Below are positions 30,531 through 40,756 of a stretch of 64,000 nt of DNA, piece by piece. Position 1 is the first letter of the stretch. Each line of letters starts with the position of its first letter. A model generated the notes under the pieces. That model did not search any database and was not told the DNA's origin. It saw only the letters and a list, made by a program, of their open reading frames with translations. This stretch comes from Azolla caroliniana. Its lineage: Eukaryota; Polypodiophyta. The position numbers and the translations under genes were made by a program. The stretch covers positions 2,728,001 through 2,792,000 of the forward strand of contig JBHGNT010000017.1 of NCBI GenBank assembly GCA_043228905.1. The letters are read 5' to 3'.

Positions 30531-32041
30531 ATGTTTAGTCGTCTCCCTGCCACGGACCAAGTGCCGCTTGAGGAGGACAAGACTTTGTATTTCCTAAAAG
30601 CTGTGGATATGAAGGATAGACGAGAATTGGGGACTCTCCTCGAAGATGATACTCAAGTGAACGGGCTTGTGACAGACTGGGCTGCAGTGAAGAGAGCGTG
30701 CAACAAGATCGATAGGCGTCATCAATGGCTTGATGATATTGACTTGGTAAGGTCAAGTGTAGAAAAATCAAGACCATCTAAAGAAGTAGAGACGCCTAAA
30801 CAATGTATCCTACACGAAAAGAAGATTGATGATGACTTGAGGACGGAGAAGGCCACTTTGAGGAAGGATGAATGTTTCGGAACACGCGTCGTGTTCGAAA
30901 CATTGGATGATGAAAGAGCAAGCCTAATCGAAGCTTGCGTCAATGGAGATAAAGAGTGTGAGGCTAGCGTAATTGAGGATCTAGCCGCTAAAGACGACAT
31001 CAAGGAGGTGACTATGAACAAGTCAACAAGCGTCGAAAACGACCATGGCCAGATTTTCTCCACACTTGTTCCAGAGACTTGGGTAGTTGCGTCCAAGAAC
31101 CAACATGAGACCCAAGAGATGGAAGGTGTCGGAGAGGAGCCGAAGGTCGAAATGAATACATGCGACGAAGAGAGAAGCATAATCAAAGCTTGCTCGATCA
31201 AGAGGGTCAATGGGTACGAGGCCCATGAGATTGAAGAGATAGCCACAAAAAATGACATCGAGTCAAAGGTGGCTATGGAAGAATTAATGGCAAATGGCCG
31301 CGTCGAGGATTCCTTCACACAAGTTTCGGAGACATGGGCAGTTGTAGAGAGCCAACGTGAGACCCAAGAGATGGAAGGTGGTAGTAAGGGGAAGGACCAA
31401 GATGGTGTGCACAACATTGAGGTGAAGATAGATATGGACGAGTCAATGGTGAATGATGGCAGTGAGAAGACTTTCCCCACACTGGTTCCAGAGACTTGGG
31501 CAATTGCATCCGAGAACCAATAGAAGACCCAAGAGACAGAAGGTGGCAACAAGGGGGAGTTCAAATCTGATGTCAAAGATGACATCAAGACAAAGGTATC
31601 GAAGGCAATTGACCAAAGACAAACGGATTCCTTTGCACATGTTATAGAGACTTGGGCAGTTGTGGTTCAAAGCCAACGTGAGACCCAAGAGACAGAAGAT
31701 GATCGCGGGGAAGCGAAGGTCCAAGTTGTTGTAAATAATGATGTTGGGGAGTGGTCGAAAAATACATATGAATCTCTCCACACTCGTTCTGGAGACGTGG
31801 GTCTTAATCGATGAAAGACCCAAGAGAAGGACAATGACGAAGAAGAAGCAAGGGTTGAAGCTGATGTGTGGGAGGAAGAGGTTAACCAAAGCATAGAGAC
31901 AAAAGCCAATGTGTACAACAAAGAATCTGAGCAAAGTATGACAAGGGATGACGATGGCCAAGTGAGCCATCAGGATCCGAAGAATGTGATCAAAACATCT
32001 AGCAAAGACGCTAGTGTGAATATTTTTGAAATTCTAACATG
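30531..32041 (+). pseudogene. Chimeric ORF of element I: gypsy gag fragment plus repeated acidic ETW modules
   Basis: Open 30531-31523 (330 codons), then the same frame continues past TAG 31521-31523 and a TGA near 31814 to about 32041. Residues about 10-70 (LYFLKAVDMKDRREL, GLVTDWAAVKRAC) match E2 Gag residues 150-205, a capsid segment. The rest is a strongly acidic array. A phrase like TLVPETWVVASKNQ-ETQEMEGG recurs five times, starting at about 31053, 31314, 31476, 31632 and 31775; the last copy is shifted out of frame. Spacers are Glu/Lys/Asp-rich (IEEIATKNDIES). There is no zinc knuckle and no enzyme motif. I do not recognise the module and assign no function. A replicating decoy or chaperone role is speculation. 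Confidence 0.7.
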
Positions 32042-32300
32042 AGATTGTATCATGAAACTGGACAAAGTGAGAAATATAGAGCATGGTCACGTAAGGATCT
32101 CGAACTGGGCATGCACTTGAAGATACTACATGGGGTAGTCAATGTCATTATTCAGATAAAGGTTTGGGGAGAAAGACAGAAAACAAAAATGTGCGATGGG
32201 TCAAAGTGCATTGAGCAAGGAGATGATCAGGACAAAGGTGGAACATGCATAAAGCCTAAACAATTATGTTTGGAAGGAGAACAAGGGGCCATCACAACTG
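32042..32300 (+). other. 3' untranslated part of element I before J (resumes 37628-37802)
   Basis: No gene seen. After J, 37628-37790 continues as non-coding sequence ending TTCTTGGCACGTACCAGAGG. This parallels E2's TCTTGGCGCATACCGGAGG just before the polypurine tract and supports a common origin of the 3' ends. Confidence 0.65.
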
Positions 32301-32904
32301 TGTAAGGAATCAACTCTTCGATTAACCTTCTTCTCTCGGCCACAACCGAGTAAGCGCGAATCGATGCAGCAGAAAATAGGAACCACAGAGAGAGAAACAC
32401 GAATACACAGGGATTAACGTGGAAAACCCTGTACGGGAAAAACCACGGGAGTACAAGACTCCAAACCAACACTATACACAGAGAAGTATACAATGACGAG
32501 CTGCAAGGCGACGACCTTGAGCTCGCTGTCCTCGCCACAGGCGGCGGAAATACACAGAGGCGTCGACCTCTTCCTCTCTCACGCTCTATCTCTTCACAAC
32601 TGCTCTCTCTCTTCACTCCTCTTAAGTGGAAAAACAGAAAAATGATGAGCAACAACAAAACTGTTTGCCCTAAGTCATATTTATACATATATGACTTTGG
32701 GGCTATTTACAACAATAGCCTCAGGGGCCCTTAGCAAACATATTCACGGATATGTCCCTGCATCCGGATCTCTCTCCGGGTACATTCGTCATCCGGCTCC
32801 GAAGCCGGGGTCTTCATCATCCGGTTCCGAAACCGAAAACCGGGCTCGTCGGCATTCATCTCCGGCATCCGACCATCCCATCCGAAGGGACCGTAATCCC
32901 AACA
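32301..32904 (-). repeat. 3' LTR of copia J
   Basis: On the plus strand TGTAAGGAATC ... TAATCCCAACA. The minus-strand promoter region holds TATAAATATGAC (complement near 32681-32695) and CCGGTT/CCGGCTCCG-type short repeats at its start. Confidence 0.96.
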
Positions 32905-32914
32905 AACTCCCCCT

Positions 32915-35900
32915 TCACTTCGGCATGGGATGTCTTTCCAATCCGATCCTCTTCCGGCATGCTTCCAGCTTGTCGGGTGTGAGCACCTTGGTCAGCATAT
33001 CCGACCCGTTCTCGTCCGTGTGGATCTTCGTCAGCACGAACTCCTTGTCTTCTATCCTTTCCCGGATCCAGTGGTATCTACGTTGGATGTGTTTCGTCCG
33101 GGAATGGTAGACCGCGTTCTTTGCAAGGTGGATGGCGCTCTGACTATCGCAGTAGAGTCGGTACTCCTCCTGCCGGATCCCGAGCTCTCTAATGAAGTCC
33201 TTCATCCATATTATTTCCTTGCCGGCTTCAACAGCTGCCATGTACTCCGCCTCCGTGGTTGACAACGCAACCGTCTTCTGCAGCCTCGACTGCCACGAAA
33301 CGGCTCCCCCTGCATACGTCATCACATACCCTGATGTGGACCGGCTGGTATCTGCATCAGCCGACATATCCGAATCGGTGAAGCCGTCGAGTTCGGGCTT
33401 ACCGGAGCCGAATCGGAGGCACACGTTTGCCGTGCCCTTCAGGTATCGGAGTATCCACTTGGCCGCGTTCCAATGCTCTTTGCCGGGATTGCTCATGTAC
33501 CGGCTCACCACTCCGACTGCATATCCTATGTCCGGTCGGGTACACACCATCGCGTACATCAAGCTCCCGACGGCTGAGGCATACGGCACTTTCATCATAT
33601 CCTCCTTTTCAGCCTTTGTCTTGGGACTTTGCTTGTTGGACAGCTTGCAGTTTGCCGGGAGAGTCGACCCGACTGGTCTTGCTTCCGACATGTTGAACCG
33701 TTGAAGCACCTTTGTCACGTACTTCTCCTGTGACAGCCACAACTGCTTCTTCTTCCGGTCTCGGATGATGTGCATCCCTAGTATTTGCCTCGCCGGACCC
33801 AGGTCCTTCATTGAGAAGGTTCGGTGAAGAGCCTTCTTCAGCATCCGTATCTTGACCTGGTCCCGTCCGACGATCAACATGTCGTCCACGTACAGGAGGA
33901 GTATTAGAAAGTCTCCTCCTTCGAACTTCTTCACAAACACGCAGTGGTCAGACTGCGTTTTGAGGTACCCTTCGTCGGTCATGAAGGAGTCGAACTTCCG
34001 GTACCATTGCCGGGGAGCCTGCTTCAGTCCGTAAAGGCTCTTCTTCAACCGGCATACCAGGTGCTCCTTCCCTTTCTTCTCGAATCCTTCCGGTTGCTGC
34101 ATGTAGATCTCTTCTTCGAGGTCACCGTGAAGGAATGCCGTCTTCACGTCCATCTGTTCTACCTCGAGGTCCATGCTTGCCGCTATGCTCAGCACCGTTC
34201 GGATGGAGGTCATCTTCACTACCGGGGCAAATATCTCGTCGAAGTCGACGCCCTTCTTCTGCTGAAACCCCTTCACCACGATCCTGGCTTTGTATCTCGG
34301 GGGGTTTCCGGCATCTCCCGGTTTCAGCTTGAACACCCACTTGTTTCGAAGTGCCCGCTTTCCTTTCGGCAACTCCACAAGTTCATATGTGTGGTTCTCA
34401 TGCAGGGAATCCATCTCGTCCTGCATGGCACTCAACCACCTGCGGCTCTGGGTGTCATGTTTTGCTTCTTCAAAGCTCTCCGGCTCCCCCTCGTCGGTTA
34501 GCAGCACGTGCTCTGGTTCCGGAAATCTCCGGGGGGCCCTTCTCTCTCTTAGAGGATATCTCCGTTCCGGAGCTTCGGTAACCGGTTCTTCCGATTCTTC
34601 TTCATCCGAATCCATTTCGGGATCGGGGCCGGTTCCGGTATCATTTTCATCTTCTTCGGCCGGTTCTGTTTCTTCACCGTCTTCGGCCGGATCCTCGAGT
34701 GCTAACCGGTCCCTTGCCGGTCGGGACTGCTCCTCGTAGAGTTGATCCTCACCGGTCGACTTGGAGCTCTTCATCTTCTTCTCCGACTCCCAGTCGGCGA
34801 GTGTCTTGTCCTCCATGAAGATAATGTCTCGACTCCTGAATATCTTCTTGTCGACCGGGTCCCATACTCGGTAGCCGAACTCGTCGTCGCCGTAACCGAG
34901 GAATATGCATGGCCGGGTCTTTGGATCTAGCTTTCCTCTCCGGTCCTTTGCCACATGCACGTATGCGAGACACCCGAACACCTTCAGATGCCGGTAGGAC
35001 ACTTCCTTACCGGTCCACACTTTCTGCGGCGTGTCTCCGTCCAAAGGTACTGAGGGTGATCTGTTTATCACGTATGTCGCGGTCGACATTGCCTCAGCCC
35101 AAAACCCCTTGGGTAATTTCGCATGCGCCAGCATACTCCGGACCCTCTCCATTATGGTCCGGTTCATCCTCTCAGCCAGCCCGTTCAGTTCCGGCGTCTT
35201 CGGCACAGTAAACTCGAGCCGGATTCCCTTCGAGCGATAGTACTCGTGGAACTGCCCCCGGTATTCCCCTCCGTTATCCGCTCGTATCGCTTTCAGCTTC
35301 TTGCCGGATTCCCTTTCCACTCTCGCGTGGAGTTCTTTGAAGACGCACAACACTTGGTCCTTTGTCTTCAACGGTGCCGTCCACAGCTTCCGGCTGTGAT
35401 CATCAATGAATGTTACGAAATACTGGGCTCCGCCATGTGACTTCGTTTCTACCTGACACACATCAGTGTGCACCAACTCCAATGGTGCGCTACGTCTCGT
35501 CGGTGGCCTTGAATGGAAGGAGGTTCGGTTCTGCTTACCGGCCAGGCAATCGGTGCACTTCTCCAGGTGCACTTGCTTCACTGGAATAAGGTTGTCTTTT
35601 GCAAGCCTCTTCATCCCCTTCTCACTCATGTGGCACAGTCTTTTGTGCCACAGCTCACCGGCAGTGTCGGCTGCCACATTCAGCTCTTCCGGACATAACC
35701 GGGCATTCATCAGGTACAGTGTGTTGTCTTTCCGGGCCCGAGCCACTATCAGGCTCCCCTTGCTGAACTTCATTACGCCGTTCCGGATGCTACCTGTGTA
35801 GCCTTCATCGTCTAGCCTCCCGGCCGAAATCAGGTTCAATCGAACCTCCGGAACGTGTCGAACATCCTTCAGCAGCATTTTGCATCCGGTCGGGGTTGAC

Positions 35901-36988
35901 AACCACACGTCTCCGATGCCGGCAATCCGGCACGTACCTTCATTTCCCATCCGAACACAGCCATGCTCACCGACTGTGTAGGATGAGAAGTATCTTCTCT
36001 CCGGGGTCAGGTGGAACGACGCTCCGGAATCGACCACCCAGGTAGTCTCATCGCCGACAATGTTCAGTTCACCTTCTTCGGTGATGAGCATGATTTCTTC
36101 CTCACTTGCCGCGAGTGCCGTCGTTCCTTTCCGGTCCTGCCCTCGCCGATCCGAACCTCTCCGGTCCGTGGCTCCCCGGTATGCGCTGTTTCTCTCCGGT
36201 GACTTCTTCGAATCGGTGTCGTCGGCTCCGTTGTCTTTTCGGTAATGCCGACAATTCTTTCGGAAGTGCCCCGACTTCCCACAGTGGAAGCATGTGGGCC
36301 TTCCTCTTGACTGCGACCGGGTCCCCGACTTCTCCCGTTTTTGCGGACTCCGGTTCCATTGTCTTCCCCGATCCAATTCGGTAAGCAGCGCCTTCGAATC
36401 GGAGGCCGGTTCTTTATCTCTCCGACGCGCTTCTTCGTTCAAAATACTTGTCTTTACCGTTTGTAAGGACAAGTTATCTTCGGTGCAGGAGGTGCTGAGA
36501 GTCACCACCAAGTTCTCCCAGCTTTCCGGCAATGTACACATCAGAATGATGGCTTGCATTGCATCCTCCAACGGGAACTTGATCGCCGCAAGCTGATTCA
36601 CGAATCCCATGAACGTGCTTACGTGTTCCACCATACTCTCGCCGTCCCGGTACTTGAGATTCACTATCTTCCTCATCAGGGAGGTCCAGTTCAACGCATT
36701 CTTCCTCTCGTAGAGGCCCGACAGCTTCTTCCACATCTCATATGCGTTGGTGTCGTTCGCCACATGTTGTAGGACGCTTACATCGACATATTGTCGGATC
36801 GTCGCTACGGCTTTCCGGTTCAGGAGCTTCCACTCCGACTCAAGTACTCCCTTCGGTATTTCCGACCTGTCAATCGGTTCGTACAGGTCCCGAACAATCA
36901 GAAGATCCTCCATCTTGATCTTCCAGTCGGCGTAATTCTGCGCATTCAGCACCATCATCCCCGGCTGCCCGCTGCCGCCGCCTTCCAT
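32915..36988 (-). CDS. Gag-Pol polyprotein of copia J
   Basis: 1357 residues from ATG 36988, 15 bases inside the primer site, to the stop at 32915. Gag 1-230; zinc knuckle C233-C236-H241-C246; protease D320-S-G; GAG-pre-integrase finger H448, H453, C478, C481; integrase catalytic D509, D571, E606; acidic linker about 735-815 (Glu/Asp-rich); RT about 860-1110 with YVDD at 1033-1036; RNase H D1206, E1248, D1281, D1330. Everything needed for particle assembly, maturation, reverse transcription and integration is present and unbroken. Gag and Pol share one frame, so the ratio must be set by other means such as splicing. Confidence 0.97.
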   Translation of the reverse strand: MEGGGSGQPGMMVLNAQNYADWKIKMEDLLIVRDLYEPIDRSEIPKGVLESEWKLLNRKAVATIRQYVDVSVLQHVANDTNAYEMWKKLSGLYERKNALNWTSLMRKIVNLKYRDGESMVEHVSTFMGFVNQLAAIKFPLEDAMQAIILMCTLPESWENLVVTLSTSCTEDNLSLQTVKTSILNEEARRRDKEPASDSKALLTELDRGRQWNRSPQKREKSGTRSQSRGRPTCFHCGKSGHFRKNCRHYRKDNGADDTDSKKSPERNSAYRGATDRRGSDRRGQDRKGTTALAASEEEIMLITEEGELNIVGDETTWVVDSGASFHLTPERRYFSSYTVGEHGCVRMGNEGTCRIAGIGDVWLSTPTGCKMLLKDVRHVPEVRLNLISAGRLDDEGYTGSIRNGVMKFSKGSLIVARARKDNTLYLMNARLCPEELNVAADTAGELWHKRLCHMSEKGMKRLAKDNLIPVKQVHLEKCTDCLAGKQNRTSFHSRPPTRRSAPLELVHTDVCQVETKSHGGAQYFVTFIDDHSRKLWTAPLKTKDQVLCVFKELHARVERESGKKLKAIRADNGGEYRGQFHEYYRSKGIRLEFTVPKTPELNGLAERMNRTIMERVRSMLAHAKLPKGFWAEAMSTATYVINRSPSVPLDGDTPQKVWTGKEVSYRHLKVFGCLAYVHVAKDRRGKLDPKTRPCIFLGYGDDEFGYRVWDPVDKKIFRSRDIIFMEDKTLADWESEKKMKSSKSTGEDQLYEEQSRPARDRLALEDPAEDGEETEPAEEDENDTGTGPDPEMDSDEEESEEPVTEAPERRYPLRERRAPRRFPEPEHVLLTDEGEPESFEEAKHDTQSRRWLSAMQDEMDSLHENHTYELVELPKGKRALRNKWVFKLKPGDAGNPPRYKARIVVKGFQQKKGVDFDEIFAPVVKMTSIRTVLSIAASMDLEVEQMDVKTAFLHGDLEEEIYMQQPEGFEKKGKEHLVCRLKKSLYGLKQAPRQWYRKFDSFMTDEGYLKTQSDHCVFVKKFEGGDFLILLLYVDDMLIVGRDQVKIRMLKKALHRTFSMKDLGPARQILGMHIIRDRKKKQLWLSQEKYVTKVLQRFNMSEARPVGSTLPANCKLSNKQSPKTKAEKEDMMKVPYASAVGSLMYAMVCTRPDIGYAVGVVSRYMSNPGKEHWNAAKWILRYLKGTANVCLRFGSGKPELDGFTDSDMSADADTSRSTSGYVMTYAGGAVSWQSRLQKTVALSTTEAEYMAAVEAGKEIIWMKDFIRELGIRQEEYRLYCDSQSAIHLAKNAVYHSRTKHIQRRYHWIRERIEDKEFVLTKIHTDENGSDMLTKVLTPDKLEACRKRIGLERHPMPK

Positions 36989-37003
36989 TTTCTGCAGCAG
37001 CTC

Positions 37004-37015
37004 GCTCTGATACCA
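37004..37015 (-). promoter_or_regulatory. Primer-binding site of copia J
   Basis: The complement is TGGTATCAGAGC, pairing with initiator tRNA-Met, three bases inside the 5' LTR. Confidence 0.96.
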
Positions 37016-37018
37016 GTT

Positions 37019-37622
37019 TGTAAGGAATCAACTCTTCGATTAACCTTCTTCTCTCGGCCACAACCGAGTAAGCGCGAATCGATGCAGCAGAAAATAGGAA
37101 CCACAGAGAGAGAAACACGAATACACAGGGATTAACGTGGAAAACCCTGTACGGGAAAAACCACGGGAGTACAAGACTCCAAACCAACACTATACACAGA
37201 GAAGTATACAATGACGAGCTGCAAGGCGACGACCTTGAGCTCGCTGTCCTCGCCACAGGCGGCGGAAATACACAGAGGCGTCGACCTCTTCCTCTCTCAC
37301 GCTCTATCTCTTCACAGCTGCTCTCTCTCTTCACTCCTCTTAAGTGGAAAAACAGAAAAATGATGAGCAACAACAAAACTGTTTGCCCTAAGTCATATTT
37401 ATACATATATGACTTTGGGGCTATTTACAACAATAGCCTCAGGGGCCCTTAGCAAACATATTCACGGATATGTCCCTGCATCCGGATCTCTCTCCGGGTA
37501 CATTCGTCATCCGGCTCCGAAGCCGGGGTCTTCATCATCCGGTTCCGAAACCGAAAACCGGGCTCGTCGGCATTCATCTCCGGCATCCGACCATCCCATC
37601 CGAAGGGACCGTAATCCCAACA
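37019..37622 (-). repeat. 5' LTR of copia J
   Basis: Same 604 bp as 32301-32904 with one visible difference. Followed on the plus strand by the AACTG target duplication. Confidence 0.96.
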
Positions 37623-37802
37623 AACTGGTCATGGTAAATCAAAGAAAAAGCAAATGATATGGTGGATTGGGTGGTGACAATGATTCGAGTGAAAGAAATG
37701 GAGATGCTCAAAATGGAGGAATCTTACTAATCACCATAGCCAAAATCTCACACTCACTCTTCTTGGCACGTACCAGAGGACGTGCGGTTTGGTGGGGATG
37801 GA

Positions 37803-38200
37803 TGTTGTGAAGATTTTCGACAATGGTGTGAAAATTGCAAGGAACATACAAAATTGAGTGTGGTTCTTCACACATAATATGAAACATAATAGTAAAGATA
37901 CTATTTTAGATTAGTTTAATATCTTGGTACGAAAAGATAGATGTCTTCAAGAGCTTCCAAATGTACTTTACTCCATTTGAAACGGACAACTAAATGTTAA
38001 GTTATGTGAATGTGAAGTTTGAGAAGAAGAAGAAAAAAACAAAACTATGAGATATCCCACATAGATAGGACAAATCAGGATCCCACAGCATATAAGCAGA
38101 GCCAGAACTTATTACTTTTTGTCTATGTGTGGAGCACAGAATGTTCTTGGGTAAAACTGTAGCTTAATTACTCGTAATGGTTTTGGAGGACCGGAACCGG
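37803..38200 (+). repeat. 3' LTR of element I (end approximate)
   Basis: Begins TGTTGTGAAGATTTTC right after GGTGGGGATGGA. Aligns with 29615-30000 to about the GTAATGGTTTTGG phrase, then becomes CCGGAACCGG-rich like the other copy's end. 38200-38301 is GC-rich CCGGA/GATCGG repeat DNA without a gene. Confidence 0.7.
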
Positions 38201-38301
38201 AACCAGATGGACACGAAACCGGACCGGCGGACGGCGCCGAACCGGAACCGAACTAGATCGGATCTCCGGACCAGATAGACGGATCGATCGGATAGGTTGA
38301 T

Positions 38302-38949
38302 TGTGACGATTTCGGTGTGAAACGAACAAAATCATCTAGACTAAAAAACCTAGTAAAAATTTGTATACAAAGGGATGCAAGCAAAGCTTGAACCTTGCAC
38401 CTCGAAGATAGGAGGCAATAAACTCACCACTAAGCCAAGTCATTTCTCTAGAAATGTTTTTTCTATCATTATACTTTCGCATGTAAATTCTCATATTAGA
38501 GCTTGAATGAGTGACATGGTTATCATGCATCACATGTAATGCATGAGCGCCAAATGGCAAACATGCATCACATGCATTCCATGCATTGTATGCATGTCTT
38601 GTACCCTCACATGCATCATATGCATGGGGGCATCTATAAAAGAGTGGATGAAAAAGATCAAAGGGGGAGATGTATGAATCAAGAATTTAATAAGAAGAAA
38701 ATTCATTATCCAATTGATGATATATCTAAGTTCTTCAAATCTAAAGTCAAGAGTTCAATCTTAATCTCTCTCTCCATTTTAATCTTTCTCAATCTATTTC
38801 AAAATTGGAATCTTAATCTCAATCTCTCAATCTCTCAATCTATCTTAAATCCTTTCTCGCTAAAGCTAGTGCAAACTTCGAATCCTTCTAGTCCAGGACC
38901 CCGGCGGTTCTGCCTCACGATCCGCACACAGTGACGGATTTTCACGACA
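38302..38949 (+). repeat. LTR K2 (related to solo LTR K1)
   Basis: Shares with K1 the order tRNA-like segment, CATGCATCACATGCAT cluster, TATAAAAG (about 38634-38641) and a CCAGGACCCC-type tail ending TTTTCACGACA. The left border (TGTGACG at 38302) is less certain, and the left flank TGAT does not match the right flank CCGC, so one side was rearranged. It interrupts copia N on its right side. Confidence 0.65.
38383..38437 (-). other. Antisense tRNA-like segment in LTR K2
   Basis: Minus-strand A-box-like TGGCTTAGTGG (38427-38437) fits the pol III A-box consensus, and AGGTTCAAGC (38386-38395) resembles a B box about 30 bases downstream. No complete cloverleaf. Confidence 0.5.
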
Positions 38950-39002
38950 CCGCGTCAGCCCAATAGAAGTTCAGCATGTGCTTGTCATGTAACATGGCCC
39001 GT
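38950..39002 (-). pseudogene. Copia N integrase fragment (left piece)
   Basis: The minus strand reads MLHDKHMLNFYWADAV, the integrase segment that directly follows the part ending near 51820. The two pieces are separated by element L and its CCGT duplication. K2 cuts it at 38949. Confidence 0.82.
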
Positions 39003-39664
39003 TGTCGCGTTGTTACGCGCGTGCGTGGAGAGACGAGGCGGGACCAGCGGGGTCTTGAACCGAAGAGCAGGTGATTGAAGGGGAAAGAGGAAGAGAGCGA
39101 CGCCCGGTCACGTATGAGCAAAGAAACACAAAAGGGGGGGGGGGGGGCACGGGCCGTCAAGACAGAAGACGTGAATGGACACAGAGACAGGGAGACACAA
39201 GTGTTTGTATATTAACGAATATCAAGTACACAACAGAGCACGCAAGCGGTTACAACCGAACAGGCCGACGAACAGATGCCGATGCCTATTCGTTTGTGCA
39301 CGAAAGGAGAAAAGGGTGGAGGTGCTGCCGAAAGCACACGGGCGTTCCTCGAAGCAGCACGAGCCTCCTGAAACCCTGCAGAGAAGAGCGATGGAGAACG
39401 AACAGAGGAGAAGCATTCGGTTCCGGTCCGACAGCACTTCGTCCTCCTTAATGCGCGATCCCTTCTCCCTGCGTCTCCCTCTCCTTTATAGCGTCAAGAA
39501 GGGAGCCGTCTCCCTCATTTACTTCCTACCTACCGAATCTAACTACCCAGGATATCTCTATGTACCTAATTCTCTATTATATACATTAAGAGCGCGTACA
39601 CGTGAAGGGCCGGTTCATGGGCGCTATTCACCGATTGCGCCAAGGGACGGTTTTCTTCATGACA
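39003..39664 (-). repeat. 3' LTR of gypsy L
   Basis: 662 bp from TGTCATGAAG at 39664 to AACGCGACA at 39003 on the minus strand. The TATA-type box is in the CTCCTTTATAGCG segment (complement, about 39480-39492). It contains a 14-base G run (about 39134-39147). The polypurine tract (complement of TCCGCCCCCACC) follows at 39665. Confidence 0.92.
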
Positions 39665-40756
39665 TCCGCCCCCACCTAACTGCGCATCCACCGGTATGCG
39701 CCAAAATTGGGTTTTGGTTGGAGAAAACCGGTATGGGTTCCGTTTCTTCGTCCATCGGTTCGCCCTCCGTTTCGGATTGTTCGTCTTCGTTCTCCAGGCC
39801 TCTTAGATCCGGTTCGTCGTCGTGGTGCTTCTTGAACGCTTTGATCCGCTTCCCTGCTACCGGCATCGCCATCCTCGTACCGTCAAGTTCCGCCAGGTGA
39901 TACGTCCTGTTGTCGTTGGCGCTCGTTACCACGTATGGCCCGAACCACCGTTTCGCAAACTTCCGTGTTGCTCGGTGCTGGTTGTCGAGGCTGTTGTCGT
40001 AGACTAGCACCCAGTCGCCTTCCTCGATTTTCTTCGGTTGTAGCTGGTGCGTTCGGTCGAACCGGGCTTTGTTCTTCATCCTCGCCGTTTGAAGTTCCCG
40101 ACTTGGCCTCCGCATGCCCGGACTAGCGCTTTGACGATTGGCCCGTGCTCGCGCTCTACCTTCCCGTTTGCCTCCGGATTGTACGCTGTGGTGAGCGAGA
40201 GCTTGACCCCTAACCGGTTGAACAACTCCTCGGCCTCTTCGGCGTCCAACTCCCCGCGGTCAGCCACGATCTTTCCGACACACCCGTACTGGCATATCAC
40301 GTCCTCGATCAGGAACCGACACACGGCCGCGGTCGTTTTGTTCTGCAGGGCTCGGCCTTCCACCTGGTTTGTCAGGTCCTCCCGGGCCAGCACCAGATAT
40401 CGCATCTGCCCTACGCCCATCGGCATCGTCACCAAATCTACCATCCATTTGAAGTGGATGGCCGGAGGGTAAGTGGGGTGAAGCTCGTCCCGATGTCGGA
40501 CTATGGAGTGCATCTGACAGCTCTCACAAGTGGTCACGAACCGATGCACGTCCCGGTACAGTCCCGGCCACCAGTGCTTCCCCTTTAGTTTCTCAAACGT
40601 GGCCCACGTCCCACGATGTCCAGCCCAGGGGCTGTCGTGGTAGGCTTTCAGCAATTCCTCCTGTTCCTCCTTCATCGCCACTACTCGGAGCGGGATGCCG
40701 TTCCTCTTCTTCGGGTGCTTCCACAAGTATCCGTCCCGGAGAAAGAATTAGTACGT

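Larger units (their letters stand above)
32301..37622 (-). mobile_element. Intact copia (Ty1) element J
   Basis: A 5322-bp minus-strand element with 604-bp LTRs (32301-32904, 37019-37622) that differ at one position by eye (CACAACTG/CACAGCTG), and a perfect 5-bp duplication AACTG (32296-32300, 37623-37627). It has an initiator-Met primer site, a polypurine tract (complement of CTCCCCCTTCAC at 32907-32918) and one uninterrupted 1357-codon ORF. It inserted into element I very recently and could be autonomous. Confidence 0.97.
29615..38200 (+). mobile_element. Non-autonomous gypsy-type element I with chimeric cargo ORF (approximate right end)
   Basis: Similar sequences starting TGTTGTGAAGATTTTC at 29615 and 37803 are its LTRs. 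GGTGGGGATGGA just before 37803 is the polypurine tract shared with the E2 group. Inside are a copia fragment, a long ORF with a gag fragment and repeated ETW modules, and the nested copia J. There is no protease, RT or integrase of its own, so it must borrow proteins. The left flank is CCGT. The right LTR end is uncertain, so its duplication cannot be read. Confidence 0.7.

Noticed and set aside
38298-38953. 4-bp duplication for LTR K2
   Set aside because: Left TGAT and right CCGC do not match; only the right flank was used, and only as weak support for the NCGN pattern.
39132-39147. Long G run as a quadruplex
   Set aside because: Single uninterrupted homopolymer whose length differs in the sister LTR (51325 region); more likely slippage or sequencing uncertainty.
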